Assembly: GCA_021782195.1 (NCBI GenBank)
Contig: JAJXVI010000078.1
Span: 1-8,231, forward strand
Reading direction: 5' to 3'
Length of the DNA stretch: 8,231 nt
From: a bacterium
GTDB lineage: Bacteria; Vulcanimicrobiota; Xenobia; RGZZ01
In this document: piece after piece, positions 1-6,990 of the stretch
Position numbering within the stretch: position 1 is the stretch's first letter
Layout of the letters: every line of letters starts with the position of its first letter
The notes under the pieces: model-generated
Database searches by the model: none
The model's input: only the letters and a program-made list of their open reading frames with translations
What the model was told of the DNA's origin: nothing
Made by a program: the position numbers and the translations under genes

Positions 1-745
1 TGCATGAGGTCAGGAGGTGGTCGAGATCGGAAGGCACCGCGGGGTTGTAGTAACTGGCCGGGCGGAGCATGTAGCCACCAGGCCAGTCAACGGTCGGATC
101 ACGCAAGGTGAGCATCTGGTAGAGGGGAATTCCGAGGGAGTAGAGGTCAAAGGTCGGGACCGCGTGCCCGGCATACTGCTCAGGGGGAGCATAGCCGGGC
201 GTGCCGTAGGCAAACGTGTCGCCAGGACGAGAGGGATTGCACGGACGCGCGATCCCAAAATCAATCAGCCGGAGTTGGCCATCAACACCCAGCATGATGT
301 TGGCGGGCTTGACGTCACGATAGAGCATCGGAGGCACGCGCGCGTGCAACCACACCAGGATGTCGCACAACGCTCGCATCCACGAAAGGGCTTCTGAAGG
401 CTCGAAAGGGATTTTTCGCCCCTGCAGAACGGCGGCAAGCGTTGGCCCGTCAACCCGCTCCATCACGAGAAAGCCGTGCCCACCTTCCCAGAAACGGTCC
501 ACCACCCGAGGCAGGGCAGGGTGATGAAGTGCCATGAGGGTGGAGGCTTCACGCTCGAACAGTGCCACCAGTTCCGACCGCTCCGACGCTGATGCGACCG
601 CGTCAAAATCCAGTTCCTTCAGCGCCCAGACCTGACCGCGCAGACGCGTGTCGCGCACGAGCCAGACCACACCGGCCGCTCCCGCACCGAGCTGCCGCTC
701 AATACGGTAGCGGCCGTTCAGGACTCGGCCGGGCAATTCATTCAC
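1..745 (-). CDS. Eukaryotic-like Ser/Thr protein kinase, 3' end cut by window edge
   Basis: The product is a Hanks-type protein kinase that transfers the ATP gamma-phosphate to Ser/Thr of protein targets. The 248 codons present hold almost a whole catalytic domain. They contain a glycine loop GAGAAGVV (residues 20-27), the ATP-binding Lys in ALK (K43), a probable alpha-C Glu in FEREA (E66), the catalytic loop YRDVKPAN (142-149, Asp144, with Tyr for the usual His of HRD), the Mg-binding DFG (162-164), and APPEQ (186-190) in place of APE. DLYSLG (200-205) is the helix-F aspartate motif. All catalytic residues are present, so an active kinase is expected. The GTG at 745-743 is chosen because it lies 11 bases after the cphA stop, the kinase fold begins at about residue 11, and the only nearby ATG (741-739) is in a frame that stops at once. 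Its ribosome site is weak, so translation may be coupled to cphA. The C-terminal part, which could carry a membrane anchor or sensor, lies outside the window. Confidence 0.93.
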   Translation of the reverse strand, partial: MNELPGRVLNGRYRIERQLGAGAAGVVWLVRDTRLRGQVWALKELDFDAVASASERSELVALFEREASTLMALHHPALPRVVDRFWEGGHGFLVMERVDGPTLAAVLQGRKIPFEPSEALSWMRALCDILVWLHARVPPMLYRDVKPANIMLGVDGQLRLIDFGIARPCNPSRPGDTFAYGTPGYAPPEQYAGHAVPTFDLYSLGIPLYQMLTLRDPTVDWPGGYMLRPASYYNPAVPSDLDHLLTSC

Positions 746-756
746 CCTGGTCGAAC

Positions 757-3495
757 TCAGCCGTGACGCAAGGCCGCAACGTGGGCTCCGGAAGCAGCCA
801 CCGCGCCCGCTGCGTCACCACCTCTCGTGCGAAAGCGCATGACCTGGTCCCAGGTGCGGGTGAGGTTCTCCGCCAGAATGACCACCAGGTCATCGGTGCC
901 AGCCTCCTGAAGGACCCGGTCGACCGCCTCTTCCTCTGAGAGAACGATCTCCACGTCGGCTTCAGGCATTCGCCCACTCGTCTTGCGTCCGGTCCTCGCC
1001 CCCTCCTCCATCAGGCGGGCCACTTCTCCAGAAGCACGGCCTCGCAGATCGTCATCCTCCTTGATGACAACACGATCAAAGCACGCTCCCGCAACCTCTC
1101 CCATGCGACGCAGATTTTCATCCTGTCGATCTCCTGGAGCACCGATCAATCCTACGGCACGACGCCTGTTGAAGACCGAGACGAAACGGGCCATCTCCTC
1201 ATAGGCGGCTACGTTGTGGGCATAGTCGAGCAACACGCGAAAATCACGCACGTCGATCATGTTCAGGCGACCTGGCGTCAGATAGTACGATGCGTCGAAG
1301 GTCTGCAGCCCCTGCCGGATATCTTCCACCCGCACACCGCAGACGTGGCAGATCAACGCCGCGGCCAGCGCATTCTTGATGTTTGCATTCGAAACCCCAC
1401 CGTAGGTCGCCGGGATGTCGACCACCTCGACCACGGGAATTCGCTTTCGGCCGTCGTGAATGACAAGCCATCCCCGGTCGATGGTCGCCCCGGTTGCCTC
1501 GGAATCAATGTGCTTGCGAAAAGTTTCATTCTTGCGATCGATCGAGAACCAGGCGACCTTGCCGTCACAACGCGTCGCCATGGCCGCGCAGCGCGGATCT
1601 TCGGCATTCAACACCGCCCAACCGGTCGGAAGCACGACGTCAACGACCAGTGCCTTGACGTGCGCCATTTCCTCGAGGCTATTGATGCCCCCGAGACCCA
1701 GATGATCATTAGCGATGTTGAGAACCGCGCCGACCTCGCATCGCTCGAATCCAAGTCCGCTGCGAAGGATGCCACCTCGCGCCGTTTCCAACACGGCACA
1801 GTCCACCGTCGGGTCCTTGCAGACCATGCGCGCACTCCACGGGCCGGTCATGTCTCCCCGCCGGATCAGGGTTCCGTCGATGTAGATCCCGTCGGTGGTG
1901 GTAAGACCCACCTTGTGCCCACCCATTTTCATGATGTGTGCGGTGATACGCGCGGTGGTCGTCTTGCCGTTCGTGCCCGTGATGCTGATGACGGGAATTC
2001 GACTCGGCGTCCCCCGCGGAAACAGCATGTCGACCACCGGACCGGCGACGTCACGTGCCGGACCCTCGCTCGGAGCCACGTGCATCCGAAAACCCGGAGC
2101 CGCGTTCACCTCGACGATGCCTCCTCCGGTCTCAGTCACGGGACGGGCAATGTCGGGTGTGATGACGTCGATGCCCGCAATATCGAGGCCAATTGCGCGA
2201 GCGACCCGGACAGCCATCTCCAGGTTGGCAAAATGGATCTCGTCGGTACGGTCGATGGCAGTTCCGCCCGTGCTGATGTTCGCCGTGGCCTTGAGCAGCA
2301 CCATCTGTCCATCAGGAGGCACGGTGTCGAGGTCGTATCGCTGTTGGGCCAGCAGGTGCCTCGTCTGCTCGTCGATCACAATGCGGGTCAGCACCTTCTC
2401 GTGCCCGATGCCTCGACGAGGATCGTGGTTGAGTATCTCCACCAGCTCGGCAATCGAGTGAATACCGTCGCCAACCACGTGAGCCGGCACACGCTCAGCA
2501 ACGGCCACCACCTCACCGTTGACAACAAGGATGCGATAGTCGCGCCCCTGAAGAAAGCGCTCCACAATCACGTCGCGAGTAAATTCCTGCGCCTCCGAAA
2601 ACGCTTTCGCGAGGTGCTGGGGATCACGGATGTCCAGGCTGATCCCGCGACCATGGGAGAAGTCTAGCGGTTTCACGACCACGGGATATCCCATCGTTGC
2701 CGCTTCGTCGAGGGCAGCCTCGACCGAGTCGACCAGTACGCCGAGAGGCACCGGAACCCCGATGTCAGCAAGCAATTGCTTGGTCAGGTGTTTGTCACAG
2801 GCAATGTCGACGGCAATCGTGCGGGTCAACGACGTGGTGGTCGCCTGGATTCGCTGCTGCCACCGGCCATAGCCCAGTTGCACCAGGTTGGCCTCACTGA
2901 GGCGGATGGTCGGAATGCCACGCTTGCGCGCCTCCCGCAGGATGGAGAGAGTGCTCGGACCGTAGGCAAGATCGTCAACCATCACCGTGAGCGCCTCTAC
3001 GCGAGGCTCGAGGTCGAACTTCTGACCGCGCGCGAGGGCATCGCAAAGTTCCACTGCAATGCGCCCGGCCTCGATGCCCACGGCTTCTTCCATGAACTCG
3101 TAGAGCACGTGGTAGACCCCTGCCGTCTCCGTGGCACGCGTCTTTCCAAACTTCACATCATTGCCTGCGAGTGCCTGTAACTCAAGCGCCACGTGCTCGA
3201 CCACGTGGCCCAACCAGGTACCCTGCCGGAGACGCTTGACAAAGCCGCCCGGCGTGCCCAGCGTGCACTTGTGACGTTCGAGGCTGGGAATCGCAGCCAG
3301 CAACGCGTCGCAGAAGCCCTCCAGCGTATCAGAGGGAGACCGCTCAAAATCGCCCAGATCCAGTTCAAGATGACAGACCGGTTTGTACGCCCAGAGGTTT
3401 GGCCCGGAGTAGACCCCGAAACGCCGAATCTTGAGTCCTCCCGCTACCGCTGACGAGGCGGTAGGAGTCTCCCCGTTGCCTGACTGTTGCGCCAT
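757..3495 (-). CDS. cphA: Cyanophycin synthetase (ATP-grasp + Mur ligase), full length
   Basis: CphA makes cyanophycin, a cytoplasmic nitrogen/carbon reserve with a poly-Asp backbone and Arg on each side chain. In the known family the ATP-grasp domain adds Asp and the Mur-ligase-like domain adds Arg, each using ATP. The 912 residues are close to the usual ~870-900. The family N-domain spans about 21-165 (SGPNLWAYK 30-38, GTWLGHVVEHVALELQ 92-107). The ATP-grasp domain spans about 220-490 (KPLDFSHGRGI 275-285; EVNAAPGFRMH 462-472, metal/ATP-binding Glu and Asn). The Mur domain spans about 498-890 (P-loop GTNGKTTT 507-514, TARGGILR 571-578, NDHLG 596-600, TPGRLN 740-745, DYAHN 757-761, GDRQDENL 788-795). 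No catalytic motif is missing. Residues 1-20 and about 890-912 are low-complexity tails. The ATG at 3495 has AGGAG eight bases upstream. The gene heads a two-gene unit with the kinase. No cyanophycinase is nearby. Confidence 0.97.
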   Translation of the reverse strand: MAQQSGNGETPTASSAVAGGLKIRRFGVYSGPNLWAYKPVCHLELDLGDFERSPSDTLEGFCDALLAAIPSLERHKCTLGTPGGFVKRLRQGTWLGHVVEHVALELQALAGNDVKFGKTRATETAGVYHVLYEFMEEAVGIEAGRIAVELCDALARGQKFDLEPRVEALTVMVDDLAYGPSTLSILREARKRGIPTIRLSEANLVQLGYGRWQQRIQATTTSLTRTIAVDIACDKHLTKQLLADIGVPVPLGVLVDSVEAALDEAATMGYPVVVKPLDFSHGRGISLDIRDPQHLAKAFSEAQEFTRDVIVERFLQGRDYRILVVNGEVVAVAERVPAHVVGDGIHSIAELVEILNHDPRRGIGHEKVLTRIVIDEQTRHLLAQQRYDLDTVPPDGQMVLLKATANISTGGTAIDRTDEIHFANLEMAVRVARAIGLDIAGIDVITPDIARPVTETGGGIVEVNAAPGFRMHVAPSEGPARDVAGPVVDMLFPRGTPSRIPVISITGTNGKTTTARITAHIMKMGGHKVGLTTTDGIYIDGTLIRRGDMTGPWSARMVCKDPTVDCAVLETARGGILRSGLGFERCEVGAVLNIANDHLGLGGINSLEEMAHVKALVVDVVLPTGWAVLNAEDPRCAAMATRCDGKVAWFSIDRKNETFRKHIDSEATGATIDRGWLVIHDGRKRIPVVEVVDIPATYGGVSNANIKNALAAALICHVCGVRVEDIRQGLQTFDASYYLTPGRLNMIDVRDFRVLLDYAHNVAAYEEMARFVSVFNRRRAVGLIGAPGDRQDENLRRMGEVAGACFDRVVIKEDDDLRGRASGEVARLMEEGARTGRKTSGRMPEADVEIVLSEEEAVDRVLQEAGTDDLVVILAENLTRTWDQVMRFRTRGGDAAGAVAASGAHVAALRHG

Positions 3496-3503
3496 ACGGT
3501 CGT

Positions 3504-3508
3504 CTCCT
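3504..3508 (-). promoter_or_regulatory. Ribosome binding site of cphA
   Basis: The minus strand reads AGGAG with eight bases before the ATG at 3495. This is a near-ideal Shine-Dalgarno site. It fixes the cphA start and so keeps the Gln/Ser/Thr/Ala-rich 20-residue N-terminal extension in the protein. Confidence 0.8.
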
Positions 3509-3726
3509 CTTCACGGTTTCATGCGTTCCCGGCTGCCGTGTTGACCGGCCCGAATTGCGAACATCGCCGAACGGCAAGGAAGTAGCTCCGTCGACGATGC
3601 GTCAACGCCACCGGCAGCAGATTCCGGAATGACGCACCCCTTCTTGCGAGCGCTGCACCCGGCGCGGAGAGGCTTCGGCACAAGCGCGCGGCGTCCTGCG
3701 AAGGCGCACAAGGCTCCCGACGCGAG

Positions 3727-3787
3727 AATTTTACAGAACTTAAGATTTTCAGCAGGGAGAAAGTTAATGCATATAAAAAACATTACC
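3727..3787. promoter_or_regulatory. AT-rich island, candidate promoter zone
   Basis: This is the only markedly AT-rich stretch in the intergenic region. On the plus strand TATAAA at 3772-3777 resembles a -10 box. The hexamer 17 bases upstream (TCAGCA, 3749-3754) matches TTGACA at only three positions, so any sigma-70 promoter here would be weak, activator-dependent or read by another sigma factor. On the minus strand TAAAAT appears without a good -35. A start near 3784 would give the KGG gene a leader of about 145 bases. This is inferred from composition and one hexamer only. Confidence 0.25.
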
Positions 3788-3910
3788 CATCGGGCGTCAG
3801 GGTCCACCTCGGGAAGCAGACCATCGGTGGCCGCCAGGGTGACCTCTGAGGGCTACAAGACTGACGGGATGCCTTGAACGGGCAGTCCACAGCCCGGACA
3901 GCCGAAATCC

Positions 3911-3920
3911 AAGGGAAGGA
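3911..3920 (+). promoter_or_regulatory. Ribosome binding site of the KGG gene
   Basis: The purine run AAGGGAAGGA ends eight bases before the ATG at 3929. It supports that start and argues that this small gene is well translated. Confidence 0.75.
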
Positions 3921-3928
3921 CGACCTGT

Positions 3929-4207
3929 ATGTCAACCCACAAGGATCGCAAAGCGCTGCGTGGTTTTGCCTCGATGGAAGAGGACCGCCAGCGTGAGATT
4001 GCCCGCATGGGGGGCCGCGCCTCACACGAAAAGGGACGTGCCCACAAGTTCACCTCTGAAGAAGCCCGGGCTGCCGGCAGGAAGGGCGGCGAGTCCATCA
4101 GCCAGAACCGTGCTCACATGTCGGAGATCGGGAGACGAGGCGGAAAGAGAAGGCAGGAAGTCGCTCATTCGACTTCACCGGTACCAGCCTCAGCGGTTAC
4201 ACCGTAG
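3929..4207 (+). CDS. KGG-motif general stress protein (YciG-like)
   Basis: This is a 92-residue, highly charged, glycine- and lysine/arginine-rich protein with no signal peptide or membrane segment. It has the signature of the KGG-repeat family that includes Escherichia coli YciG. GFASMEEDRQREIARMGG (residues 12-29) is the first unit, with MGG in place of KGG. FTSEEARAAGRKGG (about 41-54) is the second, with a canonical KGG. IGRRGGKR (66-73) is a third, degenerate unit. The tail (about 76-92) is Ser/Thr/Pro-rich and looks disordered. The family is linked to general stress or stationary-phase expression, but its biochemical role is not established. The gene stands alone, divergent from cphA and convergent with the TPR gene. 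Its placement next to a storage-polymer gene fits starvation-phase expression, but that is inference. Confidence 0.9.
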   Translation: MSTHKDRKALRGFASMEEDRQREIARMGGRASHEKGRAHKFTSEEARAAGRKGGESISQNRAHMSEIGRRGGKRRQEVAHSTSPVPASAVTP

Positions 4208-4224
4208 ACCGCAACGTGCTTCAT

Positions 4225-4264
4225 GATCGCCGACCAGGCCGTCGTGACAGACTGGCCGGCGATC
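4225..4264. terminator. Hairpin between convergent genes, possible bidirectional terminator
   Basis: GATCGCCGACCAG (4225-4237) and CTGGCCGGCGATC (4252-4264) form a 13-bp inverted repeat with one A/C mismatch and a 14-base loop. It starts 17 bases after the KGG stop and lies 78 bases from the TPR stop on the other strand, where a shared terminator would be expected. Neither side is followed by a T-run, so it is not a classic intrinsic terminator. It could instead stabilise 3' ends or assist factor-dependent termination. Confidence 0.5.
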
Positions 4265-4341
4265 GAACGGTTCTACCGGAGAATCATTGGATGCGACTGA
4301 TTTGCAGCCGTTGAGCACAGCAACTTCTGGGGGCAACGTGC

Positions 4342-6114
4342 CTACATCGACTGCATGCAGTGGGTCAACCAGCGCCGGTACGCCCCGTCCTCACACTCCA
4401 GGAACTTCGCAGCCTCGCTGCGGGCCGTCCCGAGATCGCCCAGTCCGCGATACACAACTGGCGCCAGACGCGCCAGCGCGCGCGCGTGAGGACCGTCCGC
4501 CACAAGCAGGTCGCGCACCGCGCCGGTCCACGCGCGTGCCTCGTCCGAACCCTGATGGATCCCGCTCAGGACACCGCTGATGGCCATCAAACGCGGCGCC
4601 AGAAGGTCCGGATAGAGCGCGACAAGAGCGAAGTAGTCTGCGTAGATCCGGGCTTCCTGCCATTTTGGAAGAGGCGCGACCAGTCGCCCGGCAGACAGTA
4701 CCTGCGTCAACAGGCGCGACAGGGCGTGCAGATACGGTTCCCCCAATCTCTCGAGTGCAGGCACGATGTCCCCGCGCAGAGGACGCGCACATACCATGGC
4801 GTCGTCATAGAGCTTCCCCATCACGCGATGATAGAGCCTGCCCACGGATGCCACTGCATCGCTCCCCGCCAGGCCCTCGCCGAGGAGCCTTTCCTGGCGT
4901 TGCACGTCCCACATCTCCAGGCGAACGAGGTTGCGATCGAACGAGCCACAGATCGCGATGCGGGGATGGAGCGCCTGTGGGCACCAGTGAAGCAGTTCGT
5001 CAACCCTGTACGGCTCGGTGGACAGGTGCATGCCGACCCCGAGTTCAACCGGAAAAATGGCCGCGATGGGGGAGTCGGTCGTCATTGCCAGCAGATCCGC
5101 AAGATAGAGGGCAACTGCACGGGTCAGGCGTCCGCGAGGTGACTCTGCAGCCTCGCACGTTCCCCGCGGCGGCTCGGGAGCCTCATCAGCGAAGGCAAAG
5201 ACGCAGATGTGCGGACCGGTCGGAGGCTCGCACGGTTCCAGAATCCACGCGGGGTCATCGAGCGCGCGCATCCAGACCGGAGAGAGCAGGGGGATGCTGC
5301 CGAGGCGGGGGGAAGCCGTGTGCGGTTGCGGCTCGGCCGGCAGCGAAACACCTGGAGCGTGCACGAGCGCATCCTCGGCCTCTTCGAGTTGCAAACGTTC
5401 TGTCTCAAGCAGGACGCGGATCTCACCCTGGTCGGCGAAGTCGCGTTGCAGCCGATTCAGAAACTCGCGCGCCCGGTCCACCTGACCGTGCTGGCTGTAA
5501 TGACGCACGAGAAGAAGACGCGCTCGCCAGGCATTCTTGTCGCGCGCAACGTCCAACAGCGCCGACTCATACGAGGCATCTCCTCCTTCAGAACCGTGCA
5601 TCACCGCCCACCAGTGCAAGGCAGTCTCGAGATTGGGATTCAACGCGAGAGCCTGTCGCAACTGCGCGCGAGCATCGTGCTTGCGACCTGACGCCCACAG
5701 GACCCTGGCGAGACCGGTTGCAACAAGCGCGGTCATCCCATGCAACCGAACGTGACCACGCAGAATCTGTTCCGCTTCTCCCTCCCGGTGCAGGGCGTGC
5801 AGGATGAGTGCACGGGAAACGGCGACGCGCGCGGTCAAGCCCTCAATCGCTTCTAGACGCGCGACGGCACCTTCCAGCAGATGCGCACCGCCCGCCTCGA
5901 TGGCACGAGAGACCACCGAATACAGGCGATCCGCGGAACTGCCCGCCTCAGTGAGTGCCGACGCCAGGTCGTGTTCGAGCCAGTATGCTGCACGCACGCG
6001 CCGCATTCGCCCCGAAGCGTCATCGACGTCAATCCAACGCTCGCTCACGAGATCGGCTTCGCCCGCGCGGGCAAGGTTTCCTGGCAGAAGGAACGGCAGG
6101 AGAAGAAATCTCAA
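4342..6114 (-). CDS. Exported TPR protein with a TolB-N/FlgO-like C-terminal region
   Basis: I do not recognise a named family for this 590-residue protein. The N-terminus (MR, then FLLLPFLLPG, then NLARA before GEA) looks like a short signal peptide cut near residue 17, pointing to the periplasm or outer envelope. Residues about 95-235 form helix-turn-helix units of TPR type, for example ALILHALHREGEAEQILRG and ALARVLW-type helices ending in ALALNPN (155-161). An acidic, Pro-rich linker follows (about 245-330). Residues about 328-440 run from RLTRAVALYLADLL through AICGSFDRNLVRLEMWDV to VASVGRLYHRVMGKLYDD. This pattern resembles TolB-N/FlgO-like domains, in which a Gly-Ser turn precedes a beta-strand with alternating charged residues. 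The remainder (about 450-590) is helical with TPR character. The start is TTG at 6114: the frame is open back to a stop at 6183-6181 but has no ATG or GTG, and no strong ribosome site is visible. It is divergent from the exonuclease gene. Confidence 0.82.
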   Translation of the reverse strand: MRFLLLPFLLPGNLARAGEADLVSERWIDVDDASGRMRRVRAAYWLEHDLASALTEAGSSADRLYSVVSRAIEAGGAHLLEGAVARLEAIEGLTARVAVSRALILHALHREGEAEQILRGHVRLHGMTALVATGLARVLWASGRKHDARAQLRQALALNPNLETALHWWAVMHGSEGGDASYESALLDVARDKNAWRARLLLVRHYSQHGQVDRAREFLNRLQRDFADQGEIRVLLETERLQLEEAEDALVHAPGVSLPAEPQPHTASPRLGSIPLLSPVWMRALDDPAWILEPCEPPTGPHICVFAFADEAPEPPRGTCEAAESPRGRLTRAVALYLADLLAMTTDSPIAAIFPVELGVGMHLSTEPYRVDELLHWCPQALHPRIAICGSFDRNLVRLEMWDVQRQERLLGEGLAGSDAVASVGRLYHRVMGKLYDDAMVCARPLRGDIVPALERLGEPYLHALSRLLTQVLSAGRLVAPLPKWQEARIYADYFALVALYPDLLAPRLMAISGVLSGIHQGSDEARAWTGAVRDLLVADGPHARALARLAPVVYRGLGDLGTARSEAAKFLECEDGAYRRWLTHCMQSM

Positions 6115-6218
6115 TCGCGAAGGATAAGCTTTAGAGACTGATGCGCAGGCGTCGAAGCCAATGCTCGTCCTGCAGCGCCCTCAGGGCCTCACCCCCTCCA
6201 GCAGCAAAGGATTTTTTC
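6115..6218. other. Divergent intergenic region between the TPR and exonuclease genes
   Basis: About 100 bases separate the two divergent starts and should hold promoters for both. I see no convincing -35/-10 pair. A small perfect inverted repeat, GCCCT-C-AGGGC, lies at 6177-6187 and could be an operator half-site pair or chance. The plus-strand exonuclease frame is open through this region, but the good ribosome site at 6206-6211 places its start at 6219. Confidence 0.5.
6206..6211 (+). promoter_or_regulatory. Ribosome binding site that sets the exonuclease start
   Basis: AAAGGA lies seven bases before the ATG at 6219. It favours this start over an in-frame ATG at 6141, which would add 26 Arg/Ser/Pro-rich residues unlike the family and has no comparable ribosome site. 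Confidence 0.75.
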
Positions 6219-6875
6219 ATGAGCTCAGCATTGCTTTTGTCTTCACTCTCCTCGGTCCCATTGACGTTCTTCGATGTGGAGACCACGGGACTGTACCCGG
6301 AGCGAGGCGATCGCATCTGCGAAATTGCGATGGTGCGCACGGTAAACGGCCAGATCGAGAAGACGTTTGACACGCTCGTGTATCCGGAACGACCAATTCC
6401 GGAGGAAGCCTCCCGCGTGTCCGGCATCACCGACCAGATGGTGTGGGGCAAGCCGAGATTCAGTGAGATCAGGGCGGACATCGAGCAAATGGCGGAGGGA
6501 TCGGTGCTGGTCGCGCACAACGCCCCGTTTGACCTGGCGTTCCTTCACGTGGAGTCGCAGGGTTGCGGTCAGGAGATGCTGCGCAACCTGGTACTTGACA
6601 CGCTGGTACTGGCGCGACGATGTTACAAACTTTCAGATTACAGCCTGGGCGGCCTGGCCAGGGCGTTGCGCATCCAGAAAGAAACGTTCCACCGCGCCCT
6701 CGGCGACAGCGTGATGACCAGCCGCGTCTTCACAGCGATGATCCCCATGCTGCGCCAGAAGAAGCTTGCCACGGTCGGGCACGTCCTGCAGTTTCAGGGT
6801 GGCTCATCTCGCCCATCGCTCAAGTCGTCAACGGCGCTTGAATCCGCGGTGGCCGCCAGACCTCCCTCAGCCTGA
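6219..6875 (+). CDS. DEDDh 3'-5' exonuclease, DnaQ/PolIII-epsilon-like
   Basis: This is a 218-residue exonuclease that should remove nucleotides from DNA or RNA 3' ends by a two-metal mechanism. All catalytic residues are present. Exo I is FFDVETTG (17-24, Asp19 and Glu21), Exo II is AHNAPFD (99-105, Asp105), and Exo III has His158 in TFHRALGDS and Asp163 (the DEDDh spacing). GDRICEIA (30-37) and SGITDQM (68-74) are further family landmarks. The core ends near 180. The last ~30 residues are Ser/Ala-rich and probably disordered. The length and the lone gene fit the many stand-alone DnaQ-like nucleases, so I do not assign dnaQ itself: no polymerase, UvrC-type nuclease or helicase domain is fused or adjacent. 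It could act in proofreading, repair or RNA turnover. The gene is divergent from the TPR gene and convergent with the membrane-protein gene. Confidence 0.93.
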   Translation: MSSALLLSSLSSVPLTFFDVETTGLYPERGDRICEIAMVRTVNGQIEKTFDTLVYPERPIPEEASRVSGITDQMVWGKPRFSEIRADIEQMAEGSVLVAHNAPFDLAFLHVESQGCGQEMLRNLVLDTLVLARRCYKLSDYSLGGLARALRIQKETFHRALGDSVMTSRVFTAMIPMLRQKKLATVGHVLQFQGGSSRPSLKSSTALESAVAARPPSA

Positions 6876-6895
6876 AACCGCGAGCGAGACGCAAC

Positions 6896-6934
6896 AAGTC
6901 TTGCGAGTCTCGCAGGCTACCCGTTGCAAGACTT
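6896..6934. repeat. Inverted repeats between convergent genes
   Basis: AAGTCTTGC (6896-6904) and GCAAGACTT (6926-6934) are perfect inverted arms. They extend inward by one G-T and one A-T pair, leaving a 17-base loop. A second perfect palindrome, GCGAG-T-CTCGC (6903-6913), overlaps the left arm, so the two structures are mutually exclusive. They lie 20 bases after the exonuclease stop and about 57 bases from the membrane-protein stop. This could be a shared terminator, although no T-run follows on either side, or a copy of a dispersed palindromic element. Confidence 0.5.
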
Positions 6935-6990
6935 CGCCAGAAGTTCCCGAGTATTCTCGACTTTGCAGCACGGACCGACGCCAGGAAACC

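Larger units (their letters stand above)
3496..3928. other. Divergent intergenic region between cphA and the KGG gene
   Basis: These 433 bases lie between two genes transcribed away from each other, so promoters for both should be here. Apart from the two ribosome sites and one AT-rich island (about 3727-3787), I see no tRNA, strong terminator, long repeat or convincing gene. Open frames on both strands cross it, for example minus 3807-3511 and plus 3629-3877. They lack ribosome sites and recognisable protein sequence, so I treat them as chance frames of GC-rich DNA. A small CGGGC/GCCCG hairpin (3879-3883 with 3892-3896) sits just ahead of the KGG ribosome site. It may be chance. Confidence 0.7.

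Noticed and set aside
738..977. 79-codon minus-strand frame across the cphA-kinase junction
   Set aside because: It lies in a different frame from both genes and almost wholly inside the cphA 3' end, and its Trp/Arg/Ser-rich product has no resemblance to a known protein.
1216..2667. 483-codon plus-strand open frame opposite cphA
   Set aside because: It is antisense to a gene with complete cyanophycin synthetase motifs. Its His/Arg/Asp-rich product is typical of a GC-rich shadow frame.
3511..3807. 98-codon minus-strand frame upstream of cphA
   Set aside because: It has no ribosome site or recognisable domain, an erratic composition, and ends just before the cphA ribosome site. Probably chance.
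4665..5807. 380-codon plus-strand open frame opposite the TPR gene
   Set aside because: It is Arg/Pro/Ala-rich with no recognisable motif, whereas the minus strand encodes a protein with a signal peptide and helical repeats.
6141..6218. Upstream in-frame ATG start for the exonuclease
   Set aside because: It would add 26 Arg/Ser/Pro-rich residues not typical of the family and lacks a good ribosome site. The ATG at 6219 has AAAGGA at ideal spacing.
6131..6220. Minus-strand 29-codon frame starting MKKSF and ending RLRISL, 16 bases upstream of the TPR gene start, whose ATG overlaps the exonuclease ATG in CATG
   Set aside because: It has no ribosome site, no family match, and lies within a region explained by the divergent promoters and the exonuclease start. 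It could be a leader peptide, but the sequence gives no support.
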